The notes beneath the pieces were generated by a model that saw nothing but the letters and a program-made list of their open reading frames with translations, ran no database searches and was not told where the DNA came from. The translations under genes and the position numbers were made by a program. A stretch of DNA of 64,000 bases from Capitella teleta (taxonomy: Eukaryota > Annelida > Polychaeta > Capitellidae), in contig KB303819.1 in NCBI GenBank assembly GCA_000328365.1, positions 105,852-169,851 of the forward strand. The letters are read 5' to 3'. The stretch's first letter is position 1; each line of letters opens with the position of its first letter. Positions 25,349 to 37,405 of this stretch are shown here, in pieces.

Positions 25349-26205
25349 CAAGGGCTCACTTATTTTTTTAATTTTTTTTTTTATTTTTATTTTTTTCAGG
25401 TTGTTAATGATTGAGGGGAGCAATTACTTGGTTCTCCCTTAAAATGCTGTGAGGTGCTCTTCTGCTTATTAGTTTTGGTTACGTTATTTTCTCTTTACTC
25501 ACAAATCTGTTATTCTTCTCTTTTTTCTTTTTTTTTCTTCTTTTTTTTACAATGCTTTGAAGTCTAAATTCACCAAAAAATGTGTTTAAATATAATGAGG
25601 GTGTGAATGCCATCTTGAATCGTGTGTAACATGTTAAACATGCACACTATTTAAATTATATGCACATATATTATGATAATTAGTTTGAAAAAAAAATCAG
25701 AACATTTTAACATCTAAATCATCATTAAAATGGATTATTTTCTTTCTTTTTTTTTCCATATTTTTTTTCCTCGCGTCTCCAAGGCAACTTATTTAAACTA
25801 GTCCTTCATTTGTTAATTTGTGTGTTTATGTTCGAGATTTTTGCAATTTTCCCTGAACACAAATTGTTGTATACTTAATGAGCACAAATTGAGTACTTGG
25901 TTTTTTTATTTTTTTTATCCTCCCATGCCATGGGAAAATAATACTTATATCAGAATTGCTTCCGATATGAGGCATAAAATGATATTGCTTCCGCATTCAA
26001 ATCGCTTAAAAAGGAAGAGCTGCAACTGCATAGGAGTTGGGTCTTTTTTTTTTTTTTTTTTTCTTTTTTCCAAGTCCCTGTTCGAATGTCATGTGATTTG
26101 GAATATGCACAAATGAGGTGTTATTTTTTTTTTTTAATCGCCATTTCTCTGTTGTCGAATGTGTTTTCATTTTATGAAAATAAAGTTTTTATTGTATATC
26201 AGGAA
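25349..26205 (+). other. BMPR2 3' UTR
   Basis: T-rich sequence after the stop at 25348, with several poly-T runs (25365-25395, 26043-26063). It ends near the AATAAA at 26179-26184. No coding potential is seen. Confidence 0.6.
26179..26184 (+). terminator. poly(A) signal of BMPR2
   Basis: An AATAAA hexamer followed by a GT/T-rich stretch (AGTTTTTATTGT), about 830 bp after the stop. Confidence 0.6.
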
Positions 26206-27655
26206 CTGATGTTTCCTTCAAAAATATTGGTGGCCATGTGATTACTGATCTATCATCATCATTCATGTTTGTGTGATATATTTAAAATAGTTAAGAACCG
26301 CATGGCAGACTTGTGTATATGAGTACCGACAAGGTACAAAGACAAAGCCCAACACACAGATGGTTGCCCCTCAGTCTGCTTGAGAGGTGGGTCATGATAA
26401 CTCAGTGACTGCATGTAGCTTTATACGTTATGATTCGTGATGCGAGTTAGTTCGTAGGGTCAACGCACTATCACTTGTCCATGCAAATACACCGCCAAAA
26501 TGAGTCTTTATGTACTCCTATGTTAACGATTTCAATGCTTTTCAATGGCACTGAATTTTGAGTGTTCAAAACAGGTTGCAGTGTAAAAACCACCAAAAAT
26601 ATAAGAAATAATTTTATGCTGTTGCGAATTCCTAAAATTTCCTATCATTTCTATTCCAATTTCATCAACTTTGATTTATTTCAATAGAGTCCAACCAATA
26701 TTCAGCGATATTTTCGCACTACAAGTCATGCACATAATATTGCATGGATATGGAGAATAATTAGTATGTTAAGGTGGTCAACTAGCTCCAACGATGAATA
26801 AATGATATTCTACCTAAAGTCAGCAACTGTCATTGTTCTCAGAACTACATGGACATAATTATTATACGTACAAAACAGTAGAAAATTAATAGATGCAGAA
26901 TTATAGACATGTGAATAACACTGATATTATATCATTGAATTTGATATATCATTAACTGAAAAGGGGACTAAGTGAGAAGTATCTGCAGTCTATAAGAATC
27001 GTGCGCACAGCAACCAATCAGCCTATGAAGTATATCTTAACTTAGCCTACAAATTAGCCTTGTTGTTAGAATAGAAAATAAGAATGCCCTCAGATAAAGT
27101 ATGCTAGCATCTCCGATGATTTATTTTAAAATTGTGTAATGTAATGGAAAAAGAAAATTATGAATAATGATGTAAAAAGAGAAACTAAACATTTTGAGAA
27201 TGATTTATTAATGATATGCATGAACATTTTGCATAGAGAGAGAGAGAGAGAGATGCGTAGAGGAAAAAGAAATGAGTTGTAACAAAATTCAAATATTTGA
27301 ATGGACCAATCACAACGCACAGTTTTGATTGCTGGATAATTTGATTACATAAAAAGAATAATCCTGAGAAGGGATGAAAAAAAAAAAAATTATAATAATA
27401 AAAAGAGGCATTATTTTCAGTGATTAAGTAAAAGAAATATGGGAATTATTCCTAATGCTGTGTTATACAACCAGTTGCTATAGAAATAACCGGTTGACAT
27501 GGCAACGAATCTAACAAATCAACATATATTCAAACAAATTAAGTTTCTTAGGCGACATATCACAACATGTTGAAAAACATTTCCACCTATCATTGAGATG
27601 TTAATTAGCAAGAAATTTGTTCGTTAAAGAATAATTAAAAACATTGTTGATCATT
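26206..27655. other. tail-to-tail interval between BMPR2 and the PDI gene
   Basis: AT-rich with a short GA run (27236-27253). The right part should be the 3' UTR of the minus-strand PDI gene. Minus-strand AATAAA candidates lie near 27119 and 27203. Nothing else is recognised. Confidence 0.45.
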
Positions 27656-30600
27656 TCATAGCTCTTCCTTTTCCTTCTTGTCCAACTGTGGAGGACTTTT
27701 GAGATAATTAGCAAAATCTTCAGCTGTTCTACCGCCATTGTAATCAGCGACATAAATGCCCCGATTGTAGTATTTAAAAGACGGATATCCTGAGATCTTG
27801 GCTTCCTCGCATGCGGCTGCAGAGAAATGAATATTCATGAGCCACAAAATGTTGAATATTCATCAGCTGATCCGCATGATAAAATATGTGATTCAAAATT
27901 TTCGATTTTTTTTATTGCTAATTTGCATAATATTCAAATGAGGACTGACCCTTGTTGGCGATGCAGTTGACGGCAGCGATGTGCTTGTCGCTCTCGTCAA
28001 TCAGCAACTCTGCTGCTTCGGTGAAAGCGGGTTTTGCCGCTTTGCAATGGCCACACCAGGGGGCGTAGAACATCACAAGCACATCTGCACTAGACGTCAA
28101 AAAAGACTGCATGGTGTTTGACGTCAAGTGCTCCACCTCATTCTGCTCATCAGACCACTCAAGCTCAGGTCCCGGGCTGAGAATATTGATGAATTGATTG
28201 AATGATGGTGATTTGGTGAACCAATAGAGGAACTCACTTCTCCATGAAGGTCACAAACTCTTTAGTATTCCTCTGTTTGCTGTAATCCATAACAAATGCG
28301 CCATCCCTTTTGAACAACCAATTAGCACAAATACAGTAATCAATAAATAAATCAACACTCACTTGAAATATTTCACTGCAAAAAAAAAAAAAAAAAAAGA
28401 ATTAAATATAAATTTTAAATTTCATTTTCCAACGGAAGGATGTAACTCACAAGTGGGGTATCCCTTTACTTCATATCTGCTAGCTAAATCTGGATGTGCA
28501 GTAGCGTCAACAGCCGCAAGGGCACCAGGCTTCTGTACACAAACGCAATCAGCATTAATTATTCCACACGATGTAAACTGACATTATTTTCTTTGAGCAA
28601 TTGAGCGGCTTCTGCGTAGGCTGGCTTCATTGATTTGCAATGGCCGCACCCTGCAAATCAGAGACGAAAAATTGGCAAGTCATTAAAAATTGAATAGATT
28701 TAGAATTTTGCTTACAAGGAGCATAAAACATGACTAGGGTCGAAGGATTTTCTGACAAAAATTGAGCAAAGTTGGCAGTGGTCAAGTGATGGACGTTCTC
28801 ATGGCCAGGGGCATCGGCCCACATGTCCAGGGGGTTGGCTGCGGGGGGAGGGGAGACCTTAGGGGGGTTCTGGGGGTCCTTCATGAAAGCAATGAAATCT
28901 GGCTCCTGAAGAGGAATACAAATGAGGACGTGACAATGGATGGTGAATCCTGACCTTGCGACCTCCTGTGTACTTGAAGTCATCCTTGCCGTAGGAGAAG
29001 TACCTGAACGTGGGGTAGCCACTGACGTCGTACTTGGTGCACAGATCCTTGGTTTTCGTGCAATCGACAGCCGCGAACGCAACTTTTGATTCATCTTTGA
29101 AAGAATCGGCGGCTGATGTGAATTCCGGCTTGGTGGCCTTGCAGTGCCCACACCCTGAAATAGATTATGCAGAGATGAATCCATAATCATATGTTCAAAA
29201 AAAAACACCTAAAATGTACCATAAATTGACATGCAGAGAAATACTAGAGGTAGCAAAGAGAGAGAGAGAGAGGTAGAGGTACCCACACGGTGCGTAGAAC
29301 ATGACCAGTGTGTGCTTCTTTTTCTTGGTGAACGAGCGGAAGTTCTCGTCAGTCAAATGATTCACTTCGCTTTCCACCTCGCTCCACTCTGGCTCAGGGG
29401 GCGGGGGAGGTGGGGGCTCCTTAGGACTGAAAAAAAAGAAAAAAAAGAAAAAAAAAAGGGCCCTGAACATGGATACAAAAGCCACGCATGACTCACTCTT
29501 TCATGAATTCCACAATCTTGTCAGCCGTGCGTTCGTTCACCTTGAATGCCTCTTCTCCGTCCCTGAACAAACAAACCGTGAGAGAATAAGACATCACGCA
29601 AAACCTTCTCCTCACTTGAAGTAAATGACGGTAGGGAATCCCTTGACGCCATATTTGCCAGCCAGCTCCTGGGCCTTGGTTGCATCCACGGCAGCCAGCG
29701 CCCCCTCAACCCCGTCCTCCTTCATGGCCGCTGCCGCCTGCACGTACTCCGGCTTCATATTCTTACAGTGACCGCACCCTTTGGAAACGCTGTTAGCACT
29801 GCAAACACGGATGCATGTGACCTACATGGGGCGTAGAACATGACCAGAACGCTGGGGTTGGCGGTCAAGAATTCATCAAAGGTGTCGTCCAGAAGATGGT
29901 GCACGTCACTCTCCTCGTCAGACCATTCGGCCTCCTTCTCTGGCTCCTTGGGTTCCTGTGGGCTGAACAGATTATGTTAATGAGGACAGAATGGAATATC
30001 AGGCCAGGAACATGGATTATGCGCTATTCATTAAGGCCCTCAAACATGGATGAATACTCACTCTTTCATCCAACTGACGATTCCGTTTTGGTCATTTTTA
30101 CCTCCGTACTTCATTTTTGGTTTTCCTTTCCTTCAGAAACAAAAATGAGGAAATGGCAAACTAAATGGGATTGGTGTCTCACTCTATGTAATGCAGCGTG
30201 GGATATCCCGAAACATTAAAGTCCACTTTTAAAGGGTTGAATTCTGGCTTGTCAGCGTTGATCCCAACCAGGACCTAAAACATGGATAACAAAAATGTTA
30301 GCTATGAATATGGATGGGAGAAGTTCCAGGAGGCCCTGAACATGTATACATACCGCTTGACCCTTGAGTTCAGTGGCAGCAGCTGCGTAGTCCGGTTTCA
30401 ACCGCTTGCAATGACCACACCCTGTTTAGAATTTAAAAATAATTCACACATTAAAATTAAGAGTATTTCACCCACATGGAGCGTAGAACATGACAAGCAT
30501 CGGCCTCTTCTCTTTCTTCATTAAAGATGAATAAGCCTGTGGATGGCATCAAAAAAAGCTCATGATCAAAAGTACATTTCATATGGCAAGGCCCCGAACA

Positions 30601-33028
30601 GGGCTCCAAAAATGGATGACTTCTGAGAGGATGGATATAAAGGCCCCAGAACCTGGATAGCCATAAATACCTTCATAGTTTCAATGTGAACAACATCCGT
30701 TGCGGTGGAATCTTCATTCCACGGAATATCCCCAGTAGGATCGCGTAAAAAGTTAGACATTGACTGAAAACGAGATTTAACCATAAGCCACGCCCATGAG
30801 GGGAAGATCAGCGACACAAACCTCAACGGTGTATTTTCGTTCATAATCTGTGTTGAATTCGCCATCCCTGCAAAACAGCAAAGTGTAATTTAGCACAAGC
30901 TAAAAATCAAAGATTGAAATCTAACTTGTAGTGCTTGAGTGCGAGTTTAGCCGGCGAAGCTTTCATTTTCTTGCACAGTTTCTTTCCTTCCCTTGAAAAG
31001 ACAGAATCAAAGAATTAAGAGAAAATAGGCCAGTGAAAAAAAAAACAAAATAAATAATAAGCCCTAGAGATCCAGGGTATGTCCTTACGTGCAGTCAACC
31101 AACACGAGGGTCGCCTGTCCAAGCATCTCCTTGGCAACGCCTTCATACAGCTTCATTTCGGACGATGCCGCTTTCTCTGCAGGGTCAAAGGTAGCTTAAA
31201 GGTCATGAACCTAATTAATGTCACTTACCATTCTTGGCGAATATGACGAGAACATTGTTGTGGGTGCGGAGGATTTTCTTGAAATCCTTCAATTCAGTCA
31301 CCCTCTGCACGCTGCTGGAAGCGAGTTCCACTGTTGGCACGATGGCCTGAGGAAGAGGAGGAAGAGGAGAGAGGGAATTAAAGCAGGTTCAACTGCCATA
31401 TTTGTCATGAAAGTAGGTACTGCTTTTCAACACAATGCAATGAGTCATTCCATCATCTGTAGTGAACATGTAGTATGAGGCACTAATCTATGTTGCTGCA
31501 GTGATGAGTTGATAGGATATGACCGACATACTTTCAAAAGACGCTTTGAGGCTAGGATATTTGATCATATTTCTCTGTGGCCTGAGGCAGAACTCAAGTT
31601 ACTCAACACAATACAGAGTATCGCTAAAGCCCCTGAGAGAGGATAAATCTAATTCCTCAATTAAAATGATAGTAAATCAATTGAAATGACATTCATATTG
31701 ATGCAATCGAATTAATTATGACCTGTGGTGACAAGCGCTTATAAAACAGATGGATTTGTTAACTTAATATTGATTTTCTATTGTAAGCATGCACAACAAC
31801 ATAAATATTTAACAGATGCTACATGTTCATAAAGGAAACGCTTGCAAATCAATAAAATGAGACATGAAAAACAAATTGAAAAATCAACCTGGAATATCAA
31901 TCATAAAGAGGTGACTCATTCACCCATTGCTGTTTAATTATCTCGCCACGGCTCCATCTTGGTCATACGACTGATCTCAACATGACAGGTATAATTATCA
32001 TTAGTCCACTCCTATGATTTATATTGTAACAAAATAATTCTGAGGAAAACACCGTTAGGCTTCGAAATAATAAACTTTATACAGCGCAGATACCTGCCAA
32101 TTCCCCCAGGTAACTGTTAGGTCCTCTTCTGATCTTCAATTAAAAATTAATACTTGAGTTACTACATCTTCAGAAGAGGTATCATAGTATGCTATACTAT
32201 TTCTTTAATACGCTTGAACATGGTTATAATCGACAAGAAACTCATCTTCACCTTCATCGTATTCCGTGCTGGTGCAATCGGATAGACGGATAGTGCTTGC
32301 GAGGTGTGTGGTCAGAGATCGAATAACGTCTCATACCAGGTAAGTTAATCTTCACTAATAATTGCATGTTTCTTCTCTTCTCATGTAAAGCATAGAAAGA
32401 TGACGATACAGGATAATAGTAGAGATAATAGTAGAGAGGTGGCGGCATACACAAATCGCTAACTTTCCCCCAAAAAACACATATTCCATTTTTATCTCTA
32501 TACCCCAAAAAATCATAGTGCCCTTTATAGAGCAACCGGGGGACCTTCCCCCCAATTGTAATCTCGTTCCAAAACTCTATATTAATACTGGTAATTACTA
32601 ATTAGTAATTCATCCCCACAGATTATGGCTACAGAATAATGAGAATGCAGCTAGTGAGCTACCACAATTGCAGAACTTGGGGTCCGGGTTGATTCGGCAA
32701 GGGCTCCATTATTGGGAATGATTCATAAAGGAAAAAATCTATAAATTCAAAGAGAAAGGTTAGAAAAATTTAGCTTAGCAAAAACAACCAGCTCGCTAGG
32801 TTGTTTTTCCTCCCTCATTATCTCAAAACAAAACTTTCAGTTTCGTAGTAATCGAAGTGTCAAACAGCAAACTGGCCGAATTGCAGAAAGTAAAGGTGCC
32901 TATAGGAAAATTAATCACTCATAAATTAGATTACATAATCAAGATACAAATTCAACATAAAAAAGTAGCAATCAAGGAATATTTATCTCCTTTCTTACCA
33001 AAAACCCCACGAACAGAATCAACTTCAT
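27656..33028 (-). CDS. PDIA5: PDIA5-like protein disulfide isomerase with five CGHC domains
   Basis: Twenty-two minus-strand exons join in phase: 33028-32999, 31346-31229, 31176-31089, 30991-30926, 30867-30822, 30763-30671, 30536-30476, 30421-30354, 30274-30183, 30130-30062, 29962-29826, 29778-29616, 29562-29497, 29426-29287, 29154-28955, 28905-28716, 28650-28583, 28532-28451, 28375-28363, 28306-28238, 28176-27950, 27816-27656 (748 aa). A short signal peptide (MKLILFVGFLA) leads into an N-terminal redox-inactive thioredoxin fold (about 20-150), as in PDIA5. Five catalytic domains follow, with CGHC at residues 169, 291, 414, 544 and 661, and the C-terminus is KEEL, an ER-retrieval signal. Human PDIA5 is about 519 aa with three active sites, so this protein has two extra repeats. 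It should form and reshuffle disulfides in the ER lumen. PDIA5 orthology rests on the N-terminal fold and the FMKDP-type linkers; the symbol is tentative. Confidence 0.92.
28363..28375 (-). other. 13-nt micro-exon of the PDI gene
   Basis: The exon reads TGAAATATTTCAA on the minus strand. A poly-pyrimidine tract of about 18 T and GCAG precede it, and GTGAGT follows. Joining its neighbours through it gives YPTLKYFKDG, the usual thioredoxin-fold strand. Without it the flanking exons (phases 1 and 2) would be out of frame. Confidence 0.85.
31347..32998. other. PDI intron 1
   Basis: A 1.65 kb intron separating the signal-peptide exon from the rest. It is AT-rich and includes 24 bases at 32615-32638 identical to 13167-13190. 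No gene is seen. The short open frames at 32254-32555 have no family match. Confidence 0.5.
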
Positions 33029-33231
33029 CGCTCGCTTTGCCACGTTCGTTCAGCAGCCACAAACTTCCGGCATGCGTCATTCATTGCATTGCAATAACAT
33101 CGAGGGTGATTAAATAACTTGAATCGATGATTCTCGCTCTCTTTGGCTCCCTGGGCGAACGTAGAAGTGGTCAGTGCTCGGATTTTAGAAGACTTTGTGT
33201 CATGATTGAGATATTGTCGGGGTATATGATA

Positions 33232-33239
33232 TGACGTGA
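33232..33239. promoter_or_regulatory. UPRE-like site TGACGTGA upstream of the PDI gene
   Basis: TGACGTG(G/A) is the known XBP1/ATF6 unfolded-protein-response core. It lies about 205 bp upstream of the PDI start codon, in the right place for an ER chaperone gene. An 8-bp match can arise by chance. Confidence 0.3.
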
Positions 33240-33679
33240 TATAATATGTGAACAGTCGCGTTCCTGCTTGCTGGCCTCTCTGTTTCATCGATATGCCCCC
33301 TCCTGCCCCCAGACCACTTGACCAAGAAATGTGCTTTGTTCTCAAAGAACATCAACTTCAAAAATCTCGAAAACTGGATCTCATCATACTAGTATACCGA
33401 CTTAAAGATTATGAAGCGCACTCTCAAGAAAAGAGGCTAGCCAAAGATGCAGAAGCCTTCAAAGCCATGTGCCAAGCCATAAACCAGAACAGTGCTGTAG
33501 ATATGATTGCAAAACTGACTTATTGGTGGCTCCCCAGTGCACACAAAAATTAAAATTGCTATCCTATTCTCTGTCTTACTTATTCCAGTTGCCCCTTGGA
33601 TGAATCCCACGCTATTAAAATGAAATCAGAACAGCAATGATGGACAGGAGTGCCTTCATATTCCGATCAACTTTATCAA

Positions 33680-34185
33680 TTTTCGTTTCTGGTCTGTTAA
33701 AGATGCACGAGACATATTAAAGAGGACCTCTGGTTGTTTTGAACCATTAACGGATGATAGAGGATTCACCCCAAAAGACAAATACGCCTTTTGACTGACA
33801 TATTTTAGACAATACACTTGCTGTGGGCTAATTCCTAGACACATCGAATTTGAGAGGTTCAAAATCTCGCTTTCTTCTTGCGTTCGATTTCATACCGTCG
33901 TGACGGCATAAAGGTATTTCTCCTATTGTTAACAATGGGAGCCGTTGAGTGAGCAAATCTTTCAGCATTTTTCATAAAAGAAATCTCACACTCATCTCGT
34001 TTCAAGCTATTCTGCTTAAACAAAAAATTCGTATTTTAATTTGTCTTAAATATCATTCGCAGTTGGCCAAATTTTTCGAAAATGGTTTCTCGTCATCCAA
34101 TAAAGCCTACAGAACCGATCTAAAAAGGTTCCAAAATGAACAAAGGTCCTCTTTAACTATGTCAGCCATATGAAAAACCAGAACA
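33680..34185. repeat. imperfect inverted repeat, old foldback-type element
   Basis: TTAAAGAGGACCTCTGGTTG near 33718 matches the reverse complement of sequence near 34135-34155 (TTAAAGAGGACCTTTGTTCA). Similarity extends outward through GGTCTG/GGTTTT and ACAT blocks. I judge arm identity at roughly 70 percent over about 60 bp by eye. Confidence 0.45.
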
Positions 34186-34451
34186 GTAAGCGAGATGCCT
34201 TGTTCCTGGTTAAGGTCATTGATACTAGATCCCGAATTGTCAGTGCTTTGCTAAGGGAAGTCAGATGCACCACTATGGGGTTGAGGAGAGATGAGTTTCT
34301 CCTTGCTTTCATGAGACCGCTTTGCATTCACGAGATTCTCTCTACATAAAGAATGACCAACCATTTCGACCGATCCACCTGATTTTGGACAATTATGCAC
34401 TATGGTTAGTAGCAAACAAACCTTTAATTCTATACACTAATATTTAGTTAA

Positions 34452-34665
34452 TAAGATACTGTAGTACAGGAACTTTTTGAGTTGCATGAAATTTTGGCTA
34501 TATTCACGATCACGATCGACAGCAAAAATTAGATGCCCGCAAAATCCATTTTTGGTGATTTTATAATATGACCCTACCCTTGACCACTGAAATATAGGTG
34601 CCACAAATAAAGGCCTGAACCAAGTGAAATTTGCAGTCTGTGGAAACTTCCTGTTCTACAGTATT
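34452..34665. mobile_element. MITE with ~22-bp inverted ends (TACTGTAG...CTACAGTA)
   Basis: The left end ATACTGTAGTACAGGAACTT pairs with the reverse complement of the right end, which reads AATACTGTAGAACAGGAAGT. The roughly 210 bp length, lack of coding capacity and TA-containing ends suggest a mariner-type non-autonomous element. A partial relative sits at 17490-17560. Confidence 0.65.
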
Positions 34666-37049
34666 TTATGTTCTTTAATAACTCATTCATTCAAATTCTG
34701 ATACATCTATGATCTTATCTTATATTACATAGGAATAATGTAAATAAATAATGTACCGATTTTTATTCTCCAAAAGAAATTGAGCATGCAAAGGAGCTGT
34801 TACATAACGCATGCAGTCAATCTCGATCAGATCTCGAGCGCTTGCGTCCCAGCAATAGACCTAAAAAAGCCCAGTCTGACATGACAGATATTTTACAATT
34901 GGTGCATGAAATGGGCACTGATGTCCCTTGTTTTGTCGCTGTCAATCTGGCGAAATTGCCAGTATTGGGCATGGAAAACATTAATCTTGCTGCGATGGTT
35001 GCAGACATCGTTTCTCTCAAAAAGCAAATGGCAGAGCTGAAATGTTTCGTTCAGCAAATCGACACTTTTGAGAGTAATTGTTCCCCACTGTTGCTACTGT
35101 TGCTGCACCTCACATTATGAATCCCCCACTCGACGAGTCACCCACCTTGAACGACAGTGACTCAGAAACTGACGAAACTTTTCCAAAAACCATTGATTCA
35201 TGCGTCATTCAACCGAATGCAAACACTGACATCGCCGTGAATGAATCTCACAGGGAAGCACTCTCTGCTCCTGCCTCTCAAACTCTCTCCTCTGGACAGC
35301 AGCAACAGCAGCAAGCAGCTGATCAATTGACCAGTTATGTGGACGCAGTGAATCAAGATGAGCCTTTCTCTGTAGTGCCGCCAAAGAGGCAGCACAAGCA
35401 GAAAGCAAGTTCATCTGGTCAACGTGCTGCCTCCAACCCACTGTGTGGTCGTCGCACCAATAGCACTCACCGTGCTTCCCATGAATACGTTGTAATTGGC
35501 AGTGGAACGCAGACCAGATCTCTAAAAGCAGCAAAACATAATTCTTCAACTAGTAACTCTGATGGCATATTCGTGTCCCGCTTACGAGCTGGGACCACGT
35601 TTAATGATATGAGGGATCACCTGTTTCACCATGCTGGTCTCCGTTTAAAATATGTGCCGATCTGCTCCAGAAATGACCATCTATATGCCTCGTTCAGAAT
35701 TGTATGCAATGCAGGTGAAATGAAACGCCTTGTCGTGCCTGAGATGTGGCCTAAGGGTGTCATCGCGAGGAAGTTCGTGTCAAAATAATTTCAATACCGA
35801 ATTGTACTTTGTTGCATGTCCTAATGTGATGCTAGTTGTAATTCTCATTATGAATCTACATCCCCAACAAAAAGCAACTGTTCGTGTAACCAGTTTTAAT
35901 TGCAAGAATGTCAAAAGCTCAATGCCTGACGTATATACTATGTGTTGCAGCAAAGACAAAGTATTTCTACAGGAGATTGCATATGATGTGTTATCCTCAG
36001 ACCACTTCCCGCTTGCGATGTCCTTTGAGCTGCTGACCAGTGAGCTGTCTGGGCCTGAGCCTGTGCGGAGCACCACAATTCGTGCCAATACCGCTTCCTT
36101 GGAACGTGCCACTAAGTCGGACATCAAGGCATATCATCGACGATGCTTACCTTTGCTCTCGTCCATTGCGATCCCGCATGTGGCTCTCCTGTGGTCTGAT
36201 GCCCAGTGCGACAACATCAGCCATAGAGAGGCCATCAGCAAATTATATAGAGATATAACGAATGCCATGCTGACGTCATCAGCTGCAAGTATTCAGACCA
36301 AAACGTCAACAAAGACACAAACCGGTGCCTGGGTGGAACGAGTTTGTAAAGAAACACCATGCAGCAGCGAGACTTTCATTTACCATGTGGGTTAGTGCTG
36401 GAAAGCGGCGCCAGGGGTCACTGCACGAACAGATGTCACGGGATCGAGTTCGCTTTAATTATGGTCTTCGCCGTTGTTTAGCGCAATGAAGCACAAATTA
36501 AGGCGGACAAGCTGGCCGAATCATTCCTTCCCCTGGACAATACCGCATTCTGGAAAGAAGTGCAAACCCAATCGCTGAGGAGTACTCCTTTGGTGGCCTC
36601 AGTAAACGGTACATCCGGTGAGGACGCCATCGCCAACATGTGGGCAAAACATTACGGCGAGATTCTCAATGCGAGCGATACGGACACAAGCCAAAAACAA
36701 GTAATTAAAGAGTTACATGCAGCTTATGAGAACGCCGTCAGTGAAGGATCATTGAATAACTCGCTCTTCATCCCAAGAGAGGTGGAGAAAAGTATATCAA
36801 AAATGAAGAGAGGGAAAGCAGCAGCTAACGATGGTCTCTGTGCAGAACACCTCATTTATGCTCCCTCACAAATACATGTTTTATTAATGGTGTCTTTTAA
36901 TTTATCTCTTACTCATAATTACTTGCCTCCATTTGTTACTGAATCTACTAGTATTCCTATTTTAAAAGATAAATCGGGAAATGGCTGGGATATCGGTAAT
37001 TATAGGCCCATTGCCCTGTCTTCTGCAATTACCAAGGTCTTAGAAAGTT

Positions 37050-37405
37050 AAAAAAAACTTAAAACGTAAATTCCTTTCAAATATTGAGTCCTGACTTCTA
37101 ACCTTCTATTCTCCTCTCCTACCTCCCAACTCTCTTTCTCTCTTCCTTCTCCTCCCATCTTTTTCTGGGGTTTTTTTTATCATCCATTCTTCTTTTCTAT
37201 ATTATAATTTGACTTGTTTGGCATTCAGATTTATAAACACATTAAGTAAATTACATCTGTAATAGTACATACATGAGGGCCCATACTCCATCTGGGGTCT
37301 GCCTTTTTTGGCCAATTTATATTTAATTATCTGTAAAAGTTATCAAATTTGTATCTACTTATTATTTTTTTGGTGCCAATAAACTCCTTTTGACTTTGAC
37401 GTTGA
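37050..37405 (+). mobile_element. nested retroelement 3' tail inside the LINE RT
   Basis: The LINE reading frame stops matching at SAITKVLES and resumes at SSDHQFGFKS. The inserted text ends with GCCAATAAACTCCTTTTGAC then repeated TTTGAC units, which looks like the 3' end of another non-LTR element with a TTTGAC-type tail. Confidence 0.6.

Larger units (their letters stand above)
33029..34769. other. interval between the PDI gene and the LINE relic
   Basis: It includes the presumed PDI promoter (33029-33300), an imperfect inverted repeat (about 33680-34185) and a MITE (34452-34665). An open frame at 33248-33553 has no recognised family and overlaps the likely promoter, so I do not call it a gene. 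Confidence 0.5.

Noticed and set aside
33248-33553. 101-residue plus-strand protein next to the PDI gene
   Set aside because: No recognised domain, overlap with the probable PDI promoter, and only one modest-length frame.
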